Of a stretch of 64,000 nt of DNA, positions 34,089 to 45,712 are shown in pieces. Positions within the stretch are counted from its first letter, which is position 1. Each line of letters begins with the position of its first letter. A program made the position numbers and the translations under genes. Source of the stretch: Neocallimastix lanati (nom. inval.) (taxonomy: Eukaryota; Neocallimastigomycota; Neocallimastigomycetes; Neocallimastigales; Neocallimastigaceae); NCBI GenBank assembly GCA_016946835.1, contig JACVTC010000065.1, positions 438,501-502,500 of the forward strand, in the 5' to 3' direction. A model generated the notes under the pieces. That model was given only the letters and a program-made list of their open reading frames with translations, did no database searches and was not told the origin of the DNA.

Positions 34089-34863
34089 ACTCTCAAGAAG
34101 AACGGTAATGATAATATCTCAAAATACAAGGCTCATCTGGTTGCTTGTGGTTTCACCCAGAGAAAGGGAATTGATTATAACTTAACATATTCCCCTACTC
34201 TTATAATTGCGCCTGCTTCAAAATTCAATTGGGATCTAATGCAGCTTAATATTAAAGCTGCCTATCTTAATGCTCCGTTGGATAAGGATATTTATGTTAA
34301 TATTCCTAGTGATAAGAATTTTGGTAAAGGTTATTGGCTTCTTAGAAAAGCTTTATACGACTTAAAACAGTCAGGTCGCCGATGGCACATACACTTCACA
34401 AACTTTCTCAAAAATAATGGTTTCACTCAATTGACATCTGAACCATGTATTTTTGTTAAAATGGAGGGAAGAAGAGCTGTCTGGCAATCCAAGAAACAAA
34501 CAGTAGTTGCCACATCTACCGCAGAAGCTGAATACTTGTTACCGCTGAATGTACTAAAAAGGCTTTATGGATTCAAAATATTTTATATGAAATATTCAAC
34601 ATTAAAAAACCAATAAAAATATTCACCGATAACTTAGCAAGTAAAACTACTATAGAAAACGGTGAACTCAACAATAAATTAAAACATATAGAAATAAAAT
34701 TTTACTTCAATAAAGATAATACCAAAAATAACAAAATAAATTAGAATACATCAATACTGAAAGGATGTTGGCCGATCCGTTAACAAAAGATTTTAATGGA
34801 CCAAAAATGACTAAATTTACAGACCAAATCTTTGACAAGCAAACATTCTGGTCTGAGGGGGAA
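34089..34863 (+). pseudogene. C6 RT fused to RNase H without the YVDD region
   Basis: RT motifs KYKAHLVACGFTQRKGIDY and LNIKAAYLNAPLDKDIYV (34239 onward) run to SEPCIFVKM, where sequence jumps to VWQSKKQTVVATSTAEAEYL of RNase H in the same frame. The YVDD catalytic loop and about 200 residues are missing, so reverse transcription is impossible. RNase H continues in other frames to MLADPLTKDFNGPKMTKF. Confidence 0.88.
34853..34863 (+). promoter_or_regulatory. Polypurine tract of C6
   Basis: CTGAGGGGGAA directly before TGTTAGAATAC. Confidence 0.8.
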
Positions 34864-35124
34864 TGTTAGAATACAAAGAAAAATATATTAAATTTATATT
34901 AAAATAATTTATGTATTAAATAAATTAAAAGATATTTTTATAATACAACGAACTCGTTGTTAAGCTTAAATACAATGAAATATATTATGTAATAATTTCT
35001 CGTTATATTTTTAATAAGCAACAAAATAGTATAAATACAAATGTAATCTCATAAATTTTAAAATCAAGTAATTACTCATATTAAATAAATAAACTTTAAT
35101 CAATAAAATATTTTATAAATAAAA
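34864..35124 (+). repeat. 3' LTR of C6
   Basis: 261 bp, matching 31333-31587 with a few substitutions and small indels. Confidence 0.9.
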
Positions 35125-35814
35125 AAATAAAAAATAAAAAATATAAAATTTAAAATAAAAAATATAAAATATAAAATATAAAATTTAAAATTTAAAATAA
35201 AAAATATAAAATAAAAAAAAATAGATACTATTTAAAATCATCCTAACTTTGTGATATTTTTAACCCTTTTTTATGATGTACTCATCTTTTTTTTTTTTTT
35301 TTTACTGAATTATTTATAAATATTTCTTTTATTAAAAAAATTTATTAGTAATTTAAGATTTTTTTAAAATACTGCGCAAGGACTTAAAAGGTGTAAAATG
35401 ATCAATTAATTATTTATATATAATTTTTTAATCTATATAATAATTATTTTTTAATTATTTTAATTTTAATAGTTATATTTTAAATTATTATCCTTTACAT
35501 CTTTTAAATTATTAATACTTATTTTTATATTTATATAAAATTATTATTAATAATATATTATAGAACATTAAAAATGTATGATAAAATATTTTATTTTTTT
35601 AAAGCTTTAATTCTAATGAATATTAATTATTATATAATGTATATTTATTATATATATATATATAAATATTTTTCTTTTTTTTAAAATTAATTTTAAATTT
35701 ATTTATTTATTATAGTTTTATTTATTTATTTTTACTTATTTAGTTATTTATTTAAATTATATTTATTATTTATTTGTTTTATTATTAATTTATTTATTTA
35801 TTAACTTTAAAATT
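35125..35814. other. Interior of the split MITE
   Basis: A+T-rich sequence with repetitive TAAAATATAAAATTT units at 35130-35220 and poly-T near 35290. No coding pattern. Confidence 0.5.
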
Positions 35815-35870
35815 TTTTTTTGCGAAATGAAACTTTCTAAAATGAAATTTTTCGAAATGCACCTCCCCCG

Positions 35871-35878
35871 TATCAGAT
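35871..35878. repeat. 8-bp target duplication, right copy
   Basis: TATCAGAT, identical to 31214-31221. Confidence 0.85.
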
Positions 35879-36237
35879 AATGAATAATGTTTTGCTCATG
35901 TGGTTTATAATATGTAACTATATAATTAAAAAATGAAGTTAAAAAATAAAGATCTAAATTACATTTATTATCAAAAGATTTAGAACCTCAATAGGCTACA
36001 TATAAAGTACTTCTTAATAACTCTCTTATTAATAAAAAATACATTTTATTTTATTTATTATCCATTTTTCTGTTCGAAATTTCATATTCATTTTTTTAAT
36101 TCTGAAAATTGAAAATTAATTTTATTTAATTTTGATATAACTTTTTATTTTTTTCATTTTTTATTTAATTTATTTTTTAAGTTATTTTTCAAATAATTTT
36201 TAATTTATTTTTTTATTATTATTTAATTTATTAAAAA
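35879..36237. other. Interval before gypsy relic G2
   Basis: A+T-rich. GATTTAGAACCTCA at about 35979 resembles the copia primer site at 11 of 14 positions and might be an old one. It may also hold the leader of G2. No LTR border recognised. Confidence 0.4.
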
Positions 36238-36840
36238 ATGATTCAAAACTACGAAGAACATACCAAGATAATTATAGCCTCCCGTTTGTATGGTAACGCA
36301 ATGAATTGGGCGGCTACCTTAATCAAGAATAATGACCCATGTTTACATAACTACGAAGCCTTTGTAGGAAGATTGAAGGCTTTTTATGAAAGTAATGACG
36401 AATCCTATGTAGCCAACCAAATGCTAAGAAGAATTAAACAAAAAAATATAGTAGGAGTCAGTGGATACATATTAGAATTTAACAAATATGCCGATGTATC
36501 CACATGGAACGAAAAGCAAAAATGGACACTTTTATGGCCAGTTTAAATTACGATGCTGCTTCTTGTATTATCGAAATCTTTCTTGGCCCAAGAATTTTAT
36601 TTGCAATTCAAACAATTGTTACCAGAATTGATTCTCGTTTATATGTTCAAAGACAATTTTAAAATTAAAGAGATTTCAATAACAGGAATCAAAGATCTAA
36701 TAAAGCTCATTCTCAAAAAAGAAATAATACAAAATTTAGCTTTCATAAGCCTCTTTTTAAACAAGAAAAGGAAAGAAGAAAAAGGGAAAATCTATGTATT
36801 TATTGTAGCTCTCCAGACCACAGTTTAAAAGATTGTACAT
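36238..36840 (+). pseudogene. Gypsy relic G2: gag with CCHC zinc knuckle
   Basis: MIQNYEEHTKIIIASRLYGNAMNWAATLI...YEAFVGRLKAFYES is a Ty3/gypsy Gag (retrotrans_gag-type) core; the true N-terminus is probably missing. Frameshifts separate 36238-36546 from 36553-36828. A perfect CIYCSSPDHSLKDC zinc knuckle is encoded near 36792-36838. Confidence 0.85.
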
Positions 36841-37689
36841 AGAAGAAAAAAAAAATTATTTCCATGGTATCTATTTCTTTCAAAGCATCAAATTCAAGCA
36901 ATTCCTCTCAAGAACAATTTGCGACAGAATTTAAATTATCTTTCGAACTATCACCAAAGATTCTTATTGATTTCGGTTCTAAGCTCAATCTCATTGATTT
37001 TAATTGATACAATAACCATAATTTACCTTATCATGACGATGGTCAATTACCAAAAATCATTGGTATTGGTGGGAGTCAATCTATCTTCGGTATAACTCCA
37101 CCTCTTAATCTTTGTTATAAGGATCATCTTTATAGAACCTAATTTTATGTTACAGCATTACCTGTTTATTCTTGTATTTTAGGTCTCGATAGGCTTAGAG
37201 AACACAACCCTCATATTAATTTTTCTACGAATACTTTATCTTTTGTTTCTAATCAATATCTTACTTAATGTGTCTCTTTATCCACTAATGTTCCAAAATT
37301 CCTAGAAAAACCTTCTGCTTTTCCTGTTATCGAAAATAATTCTCGTCGCAATACTACTAGCAATAAAAATCACAATCCTACTCACACTAGTAACAATTTA
37401 AATTCAAAAAAAAACATTTCTCCTTATACTTCTTTTATTGTTATAACGGATGAATCCAATTGTAAATCAAAAAGTATCTATACCACCACCAATTCTTTAA
37501 ATTCTAATTCACATTCTATTTCTCATGATACTTCCAGAAATTCTATTTCAAAGTTTAAATCTTCTCTTAATCCTATTTTATATTCTGAATTAAAATTTAA
37601 AATCCTAAAGTATTAATCGAATTCTTAAACTTTTTTAGTAAATCTTCTGCCAACGAACTTTCTCCTCACCTTCAATATGATTATCAATT
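36841..37689 (+). pseudogene. G2 protease and linker remnant
   Basis: PKILIDFGSKLNLIDF (~36955-37000) is the gypsy protease active-site region with DSG changed to DFG, followed by ILGLDRLREHNPHINF (usual ILGxxWLxxHNPxIDW) near 37175-37220. The rest is a Ser/Asn/Thr-rich linker leading to RT. Confidence 0.75.
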
Positions 37690-38249
37690 AAATATTATAG
37701 CTAAAAGAAAGATTCATTACGGACCTATCTACCATTTAACAGACAAGGAAATAAAAGCTTTAGAGAAATATATCAAGGAAAATCTTAAGAAATGATTTAT
37801 TAGTAAATTAAATCCCATGCTGGTACTTCAATAATCTTTGTCCTTAAAAAGAATGGTGAACTCAGATTAGTAGTTAACTACCGCCCACTCAATGAAATCA
37901 ACATTCAAGATTCCTACCCTCTTCCACTAATTCAAGATATGCTTGAGCATTTAGGTAAAGCAGAAATCTTTTCTAAATTAGATCTTCGCTCGGCATATAA
38001 TCTCATCAGAATTAAGGAAGGCGATGAATAAAAGACCGCTTTTACTTGTATTTTAGGACACTTTGAATACACCGTAATGCCATTTGGGCTAAAGAACGCT
38101 CCTGCCGTTTTCCAACATTTCATTAATGATGTTCTTGAAGATGTTATAGAGAAATTTGAATATGCCTACATCGATGACATCATTATCTTCTCTAAAGATT
38201 ACAATTCTCACATTAAGCATGTCAAGGAAATTTTAATTCGCCTCAAAAA
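37690..38249 (+). pseudogene. G2 reverse transcriptase, truncated
   Basis: Gypsy RT motifs: [79 protein letters not shown], and the catalytic YIDDIIIFS. Stops at ~37795 and ~38029. After [11 protein letters not shown] the thumb and all of RNase H are missing. Confidence 0.9.
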
Positions 38250-38790
38250 ATGCAAATTAAAATATGCCATGACACTCCTACTGCAGGTCATTATGGCATT
38301 AAAAAAACTATTTCTCTTACTTTTCGTGATTTTTGGTGGCCTTTTTTATCCTCTAATATCAAGAAATTTGTTCAATCCATCGATATATATTGTCTCTCTA
38401 AAACTACACGCTATAAACCTTATAGTTTTCTTAATTCTCTTGAAATTGGTGAACGTCCTTGCTCTTCTATTTTAATCCACTTTATTACCTATTTACCTGA
38501 CTTTGATGGCTTTATATGCATTCTCCTTATCAATGATAGATTAACTAAAATGTTCCATCTTATCCCTTTCCATGGCTCCCTTTCGTTATTGACACTACTT
38601 CTGTCTTCATTGACCATATACTTAAAACTTCCTTCCCTACGAAATTATTTCTGATAGAGGTTCCCAGTTCACTTCAAAATTTTGGAAAGCTGTTTGTCAG
38701 TCTCTAACATCGATCTCAAATTACCCTCTCTTTATCATTACCAATCCAATGACCAGTGAATTCTGTAACAACATCTAAGATGTTTTCCAA
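38250..38790 (+). pseudogene. G2 integrase fragment fused to RT
   Basis: Starts inside the H2C2 zinc finger: [15 protein letters not shown]...[26 protein letters not shown], continuing to [30 protein letters not shown], the gypsy integrase core around the first Asp (not seen as Asp here). The RT frame runs into the next frame at 38250, so a deletion of RNase H and the finger's first half is present. It decays after ~38660. Confidence 0.82.
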
Positions 38791-39545
38791 ATTATAAATG
38801 TTCTGATTGGAAAAAATAACTCAGTTTTGCCGAATTTAGCTGTAGCAACTATTTCTAAGTTCTCCTCCAGAATTTTAATTATTTCATTTTTATATTTTTC
38901 ATTTAAAGTATTTAAGAAAATTTCATTATGAATATATTGCTTTGGGAATAATCATTCAATTTTCTTTAAATCTTTCTTTTTAGGATTCTCATCCAAAGCT
39001 TTCTTCATATTCATAATCAATATTAATAGGGCAATAACGCCAATTAATCCTTCAGGAGTAATTTGACACAAACAATATAAAATAGAATGTATTAATAATT
39101 TATAATCAAATTGGGTTTTTTAGTTAATTAGAATATCATAAAAACGATCCTACTTTTCTACTATTCTACTATTAACCATTAACATAAGATTATTAATTTT
39201 TACTTGTACTCGAATGATAACTGTCAGAGTAATCATCGTTCTGATTCTCCAATCTAATTCTTCCACGACTAATATCAATAAGTTCATATTCGAATGGAAG
39301 CTTATCTAAAAATTGTTGAATAATTATGCTTAAATTACTACATGAATCAATTTAAGCCTTCCCCGAAACACTTTAAACTGTAACATCAACCATAGTAATA
39401 TCCTCTTCACATGGTTTGTTACATTTACTTTTGTAAGTACGGTCTATATTATTAAGGACTACTGTGGTAGCTAATACATTATCCAACACCCCAGAGATAT
39501 TAGATTGGTTCCTTTCTAATTTAATATCCTGTGACACCTTTTCAA
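38791..39545 (-). pseudogene. Gypsy relic (minus strand): protease and pre-RT segment
   Basis: Minus-strand pieces read VSGKA-stop-IDSCSNLSIIIQQFLDKLPFEYE near 39230-39380, resembling a gypsy protease (IDSGSN changed to IDSCSN). Further on, YKNEIIKILEENLEIVATAKFGKTEL near 38800-38880 resembles the segment just before gypsy RT. RT itself is absent; it ends near the end of G2. A tentative assignment, since only short motifs support it. Confidence 0.5.
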
Positions 39546-39580
39546 GTAGGAATAATGATCATAAAAATAACACTTAAATA

Positions 39581-40815
39581 ATGGATGGGAAGAAAGAGAT
39601 TTCAAAAAATATTAAATTTGATAAAAATTTAACATTAAGTAATAATGATTTTAGAAACCGACTCGCTGACTTATTCAATAATACTATTGAAAGTGATGAT
39701 GCAGTTCTTGTGACTAATGAAAATACATACCACAGATTCGGAAGTCAAAATGCTATTGTAGCTTAATGGCATATGGCAACAATTAAGAAAATAGTTTAAC
39801 ATTTAATGATAAAAGCATTACAAATGGATTATTTAATAATATTAAATATCGGTATCAATACTTATTCTATAATATTAATAGGGAAATATTAATCAACATT
39901 AATTTAAACTATAAAGATAGCTTACCAAAATTGCTTACAAACTTCCTAATGTCAATGAACAAGTATTTCGTATATATAATTTGATTTCAAATAAAGTGAC
40001 TGATGTAGAAAATATTTTCAGAAGACCTGTGATTGTGGATCATTGTACCGGATATATCGATGATGACATATACTATTATTATGTAAAAGTTCGACATTTA
40101 TACCAACCACAACAAGCAACAGGGTGATAAATTTGCAAGTCGATATACTCAGAAGGGAGTGATTGGTTCGATATTACTTGAGGAAATGATGCCAAGAACA
40201 AAATATGGAGTTGTTTCTAATATCATTGTAAATCCACATGCTTTTCCTTCAAGAATGACAATAGGACATTTAATTAAAATGTATTTCGGTAAATGTATGA
40301 TTATGGATCAACAAAGATTTAGAATGTATTTTGATGCCTCTTTAGAAAGTGAAGATTTACGTTCGTTTGAATCAAAATTCTTTGAAAGTTATATTCCAGT
40401 CTTAAAAGAGATAGTCGATCCAATTACTAGTAAATCTATTATAAATACGTTTGTTGGAGTTTGTTACTACACTACCTTACAATATCAAGTTCAAGAAAAA
40501 ATGTTTTATCGTACCATTAGAAATGCTAATTCTATTAGTAAACAACCTTATGAAGGAAAATCTCGTAATGGTGGATTAAGAATTGGTGAAATGGAAAAGG
40601 ATGCCTTAGTAGCACATTGTATTATTTTTATAATACAAGATATGTTTAAAAATAATACTAATGCTATAGATATTCGATATTGTAAAATATGTCATTCCGT
40701 AAATACTTTAAATACCTATCGTAATACATCAAATACTATTTTAAACGTTTCAAATAGTTTTAATATCATGAATTTTTATTTAGATTCCATTGGAATACGT
40801 GCTTCAATTTATTAA
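39581..40815 (+). pseudogene. Giant-virus-like RNA polymerase second-largest subunit (RPB2), C-terminal half
   Basis: This region matches the C-terminal half of RPB2-type DNA-directed RNA polymerase subunits. A SQNAIVA block near 39740 precedes a degraded segment, then GDKFASRYTQKG (~40123-40158), NPHAFPSRMTIGHL (~40230-40275) and RNGGLRIGEMEKDALVAHC (~40565-40620), ending in a Cys-rich ICHSV segment and a TAA at 40813. The last ~240 codons (from 40087) are open; earlier parts have stops and shifts (39766, 40085). Several residues near the end (YYTTLQYQVQEKM) are unlike cellular RPB2 and more like nucleocytoplasmic large DNA virus (asfarvirus/poxvirus-like) versions; this viral assignment is inference. 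The N-terminal half is absent. It lies between retrotransposon relics and opposite a D5-like gene. Confidence 0.85.
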
Positions 40816-41569
40816 TAAAATATTTTAAAAAAAAATAAAATTCAATTAAATATTAATAAATAATTATATATACAATTATGAATTTAATATAAAAAAAATT
40901 TATATAATATTATATTAAATAAAAAAAAATAATAATAAACAAAATTTTTTTTAAAAATAAATAGTTTAATACAATGTATCATTATTTATATATATATTTT
41001 TAAAATCAATCATTTATTTGATTGTAATAAAATGAATATGAATTCAATATTTAATATTTTTAATTTGTTTTTATTATTGATTTATAATTTTAGTAATTTA
41101 TATTTATTAAAATTTTAAAAAATAAACTATATAAAACTTGCTATAATACAATATTTGAATAATTTAACAAATATTAATATATGTAATATGCTATAGAAAT
41201 AAATATAAATTAAAATATATAAATATATCGATTTAATAATTTTTTAATAATAAAAACTTTTAATAATAAGAACAAGTTTACAAGTATCATTTAATAAAAT
41301 AATAAATATCATTTAGTAAAATTATTATATATTATATAAAATAAAATATTTATTTTAGAATTTTTAATGAAATAAGAATAACTATAATAATTATAAATTT
41401 TATTATAATTATTACAATTATTATTTTAATAATTAATAAAAAATAATATTTAACAATATTTATTCGATAATTATATATTTATATATATAAAAAAATAAAG
41501 TTATAAAATAATTTTTTTACCATTATTAATTTTATATATAAAAAAAATATTTACAAATATTATTTAAAA
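40816..41569. other. Interval within virus-like island
   Basis: A+T-rich spacer between convergent RPB2-like and D5-like remnants; no coding pattern seen. Confidence 0.5.
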
Positions 41570-42720
41570 TTATATATTATAGAATTGAAAGAAATTAGTA
41601 TTATCATGTTTTATTTTATTTAATATAATTAAATAAATCTGTAGCCAATTTCTTGTACAATTAAGATCTACCATTTGTGGACTTGATTTATAAGCACTGA
41701 TCGATTTTCCTAAAAATAAGGAAACATTTGGAGTTGCAGCATAATCTCCAAGTGAAAGACATAACATGTTAGTAAGCGTAGTCTAACCGTTTCTATCCAT
41801 CCAATAAAAAAAATGGCACGAAATTTATTACCGTAAGCAAGGGTTGAAGCTAAAATTTTTAATATATATTGTAACAATTCCTTATCCACAAAAATATTTT
41901 CTAAAAATTCTTTGACCTCTTTTACATTATTCTTATTTTCAGAGTGAAAATTATAATTGGTAGATTTAAGACAAATGTCTTTTGGCAATTCAGGACGTGG
42001 TTTATTGAGGGTGAAATCATAAACACAATCTTCAAATCTTAAAACATTACTTTTACCCATTCGAGAAATAAAATTGTCTGAGTAGAAGAAGGTTTCTAAC
42101 TGATATAAATTTTTATATGTAACCAAATGACGATTCATGAAAATAATTTTGTAGGTAATTTTTCCAATGTAAAATTGCATTCATTACACAACTTAGAAAG
42201 TTTATTTACTAATCCCATATTTCTTTGGCTAGATCGTAAGCACTTATTATTTCCCATCCATGTCGACTATACGAAAATTTATACCATTCATCATAACTAA
42301 ATACTAAATATCCAAAATATAATAATATAAATAAGTTATAAATAATTTGTGACGTTAAAGTTGATTTACTATAATAATTTTTAATAGTGATTAATAGTAC
42401 TTTTATCCACTATCATAGAACCATAATATTCTATTCATTGATAAATAATATCAATAATATCGTATTTATAATCCGTTTCATGATTTGATGATTGGTTTAT
42501 TTTACCAATTTCTAAATTTTCAAACATAATATTAAGATCATCAATATCTATTTCTTCAAAATTGTATGCTTCTGAGTCACTGCTTTCATTATCACTATCA
42601 TTACTATTATCATTACCATTACGAATACCATTATTATATTCATTATTGCTTTTATTATTATCGATATTATTATTATTATTTCTGGTTCCTTTGCTTTTAC
42701 TAAAATAATGTTTTTACTTA
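41570..42720 (-). pseudogene. D5-like primase-helicase (superfamily 3) fragment, virus type
   Basis: Read on the minus strand. The N-terminal part (~42540-42720) is Asn/Asp/Ser-rich. Then YDEWYKFSYSRHGWEI (~42240-42290), typical of the D5 N-domain (WY.F..H.W), and FEDCVYDFTLNKPRPELPKDI (~41980-42040). A Walker A region follows near 41800 in which the position expected for the Lys is a TAG, then GDYAATPNVSLFLGK and SSPQMVDL (~41670-41760), the SF3 helicase segment. At least three stops or frameshifts break it and the C-terminus is missing. D5-type helicases are replication proteins conserved across nucleocytoplasmic large DNA viruses; pairing with RPB2 strengthens the assignment. Confidence 0.78.
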
Positions 42721-43070
42721 CTATTTATAATATTTAGAGATATAAATTATTTTTTCATTTTAAAAAAATTAAATCATTTTAATTGTAAAAATATTTTCTA
42801 TATGTTTATATTAGTTTCAAAAAGAAAAAAATTGAATTATTATTTCTAAATTATATAAAAATAACTTATTAAATGAGATATAATAATTGAATTATCCAAT
42901 AATGGTTATATATAAATATAATATTTTTTAATAAATTTTTAAAAATTTTTGTAATATAAAGTTTTCAAAAAAAATTTTTTTTAAAAAAATCTTTACATAG
43001 ATATATATCCTTATATATAACTATTTATTTATATAACTATTTATATATTAATTAAAATAATATTTTTCTT

Positions 43071-43450
43071 TTAATTATCATTTTGAGAAACTTCAATGGC
43101 ATTTTGAATAAATGGTGAAAATACAATAGAGACATTTTTACTATCATTTCCGAGGTTTATAATTTCATTTTTAGAAGGTAATTTATAACAAAATGCATTG
43201 TTTAATTTATGACTTATTCGTGGTTTTAATGACTTAATTTCTGAAGGAATTTTATCGTTATTTTCTTGACTAATTAAATTATAAATTAATTCGATACTAT
43301 TTGTTAATTTTTTAACTGTAAAAGTTTTATTCTTATTATCTATTATAACTTGATTGAAATAGTATTGAAAACAATGTCAATAGTATCTAATAACATTACG
43401 ACGTAATTCATCATATCTTTTTTGAGATAAATTTTAACCACCTCGGTCAT
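43071..43450 (-). pseudogene. Unrecognised reading frame in virus-like island
   Basis: On the minus strand an ATG near 43451 (MTEVVKIYL) is followed by one frameshift and then an open stretch ending QNAIEVSQNDN and a TAA at ~43074. The sequence (KLTNSIELIYNLISQENN; SHKLNNAFCYKLPSK) has ordinary coding complexity, unlike the surrounding A+T-rich DNA. I recognise no family. Position suggests viral origin. Confidence 0.5.
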
Positions 43451-43933
43451 TTTTATTTTTTTTTATTTTATAATAAAAAAAATAGAGTTTGAATTTATAT
43501 TTTATTAATTAATAAAAATCATTTGTTTCACTAAATTTATTTGTCTTTATATCAATTAATAAAAATCAATTGTTTCATTAAAATTTAATGATGTTATTAC
43601 ATTATTTTTAATTCTTTTTTTTTTGTAAATATGTATTATCTGATATAATTTTAATATAAATAAAATTTATATATCATTCCATTTTACATAAATTATTGTA
43701 ATTTATTATAGTCAAGTATATTTAAAATTAAAGTTAAATATTAAATATAAATTTAAAATTTAAATTTAACTTTGTTTTATTTGAATTTTGTGATATGGTA
43801 ATTTAATATAATATTAATAATTATATAACGATATAACGACAGATATAAAAACTATTTATATATATATATCTTTAGGAAAAAATATACTATATAATAAGTT
43901 TTTTTTAAATTTTAGAAAATTTTATAATCAATA

Positions 43934-44370
43934 ATGTTTAAAAATAATAATAAAAATTTAATATATCAAGTAAAAGGAAAGAATTATAAATCTCAGCAAA
44001 CATTAATTCAAAAAATTCAACATAAATTAAGTAATAGTGTTACAGGAAAATATAATAATAATCTTGATATATCAGAATTTATTAAATTTAAAATATGTTA
44101 AATCTTCATATGTTCAATAGGAAGGTTGATGATATAATCGAAAAAAGATTTATTCAATTAAATATACCTTTGTTATATATGATTTATATAAATAAAAAAT
44201 TCATATATTCTAATTTTAAAGAAGAAGACGTATCAAATAAAAATTGTATAGATACAATTAAAATACTATTAAAAAATTTTATTAAAGAATATAAAAATAA
44301 TTATGACTCTTATTATATGGATTTATTATGTTATATCATTATATTAAGATTATATATAAAAATAAAATAA
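43934..44370 (+). pseudogene. Unrecognised reading frame(s) in virus-like island
   Basis: An ATG at 43934 opens 55 codons ending at 44099; a second ORF from 44095 overlaps it and runs 91 codons (MLNLHMFNRKVDDIIEKRF...YYMDLLCYIIILRL). They may be two pieces of one gene split by a one-base shift. No family recognised. The composition is Lys/Asn/Ile-rich but not simple repeats. Confidence 0.5.
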
Positions 44371-44917
44371 AAAATCAATGTAGTTATTTAAGAAGTTATT
44401 AAAGTTTTTATATTTCACTTAGGATTATTAAAATACCTATATTTCTGTTAAGTTTTTATTTATATATTTATTTATTTTCTATTTAACAATTTATTCATTT
44501 ATATTGATTATTATTCCACCCAATAAAATACATTTAATTTAAATTTTTTTTATATATAAAATTATTTAATTATTAGCTAATAAAACTAATTTGTTTATTA
44601 TTATTATTATTATTTTCAATTAATTATTAACCAATAAGAAACTAATTTATTTTATTTTATTTTATTTTATTTTATTTTGTATAATTATTAATTATTATAA
44701 CTAATTATTTTTCTTTTAAATTTATTTTATTTTATTTTATTTTTTAATTAACTATGATAAAAAAAAATTTTTTTTGTTTATTATTAACCAATTAATTATG
44801 AATAATATGACTAAATTTTTATTTATTTGTTTATTTATTATTAACCAATAAACCATGACTAATTTTTTTCAATATCGAGAAGAGTTATTATTGTAATAAT
44901 TCTATTAAATAAATTAA
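44371..44917. other. Low-complexity interval
   Basis: Runs of (TTTTA)n at about 44651-44678 and 44724-44741 and repeated ATTATTAACCAATAA segments. No gene. Confidence 0.6.
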
Positions 44918-45600
44918 TAAATTTAAACAATATAATTATTAACTACAATTTAATAATTAAATAATATTATTAAATTGAGAATTTAAATATACTTATCTGT
45001 TAGAGTTTATTACAACAAAGTAGTAAAGGCAATGCACGCAAAGTTTATTCAAATTAAAATTGTTTTGTTATAAATTTATAATATGTTTTATTAATAATTA
45101 AAAATACATTATTTAGTAATTTTTTAAAAGATAAAATACAATTTAATAAAGAAAGGATTATAAAGTGTTTTATTTTATAATTTTGAATTATTATTACTAT
45201 AATTTTGTTATAATAATAATTTTGATTTCTCAAAGAGAACTCAAGAGTCGATATTTATTCTTTTATGTAAAATTTAAATTTTAATAAATTTGTTTCTAAC
45301 CTTAACAAATCAATTGTTTAGGAAAAGATTAGAAGAAAAACCTAAACAAAAATCGACTAATAATCTGTTCATATTAGCCATCGAATATTTAAGTAAAACT
45401 GATCCCTAGAATCGGGAAAACCTTAAAATACCGATTATCTAAATTTAAAACATAATAGAAATAACTATAGAATAAAATTATTTAAAAAAAAGATAATAGA
45501 AATAATTATAAATAGTTTGTTTAATTATTATTAGTTAATAATTAAATAATATAACGGATTCATAAAGATAAAATCAATCTTTTACAAAAATTACTAAAAC
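44918..45600 (-). repeat. Fragment of the TGTAACG-type LTR family (inverted orientation)
   Basis: Segments TTGATTTCTCAAAGAGAACT (~45222-45241) and AGGAAAAGATTAGA (~45318) also occur around 60530 and 60620, and reverse-complemented in the solo LTR at 53707-54874. Diverged; ends not definable. Confidence 0.6.
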
Positions 45601-45712
45601 AGAATTAATTTTGAATGACTAAATTATTTGTTAAAATTAATTGAATAAATAAATAAATTACTATTATAATAAATGGATATAATAATAGTTATTAAATAAA
45701 TTGATATGATAT

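Larger units (their letters stand above)
31333..35124 (+). mobile_element. Internally deleted copia element C6
   Basis: LTRs at 31333-31587 and 34864-35124 (about 95% alike), a perfect primer site, purine tract GAGGGGGAA. AAAAT flanks both sides (31328-31332 and about 35124-35128), a plausible but low-complexity target duplication. Two internal deletions remove the Gag C-terminus plus protease active site, and the RT catalytic region. Confidence 0.88.
31222..35870. mobile_element. Non-autonomous DNA transposon (hAT-like MITE), split by copia C6
   Basis: Ends are imperfect inverted repeats. The left end GTGTGGCATTTTGCAAAAG...TTTCATTTCGCAAAA corresponds to the reverse complement of the right end, GAGGTGCATTTCGAAAAA...TTTCATTTCGCAAAA. 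Each end contains about three tandem variants of a ~15-bp TTTCATTTCGAAAA unit. An 8-bp TATCAGAT duplication fits hAT-type transposition. Without C6 the element is about 0.86 kb and has no coding capacity. Confidence 0.8.

Noticed and set aside
35975-35995. Tenth copia primer site (GATTTAGAACCTCA)
   Set aside because: Three mismatches and no LTR or gag in position; mentioned only as a possibility.
41570-41767. Separate small minus-strand gene
   Set aside because: Its sequence continues the helicase domain of the longer D5-like fragment in another frame.
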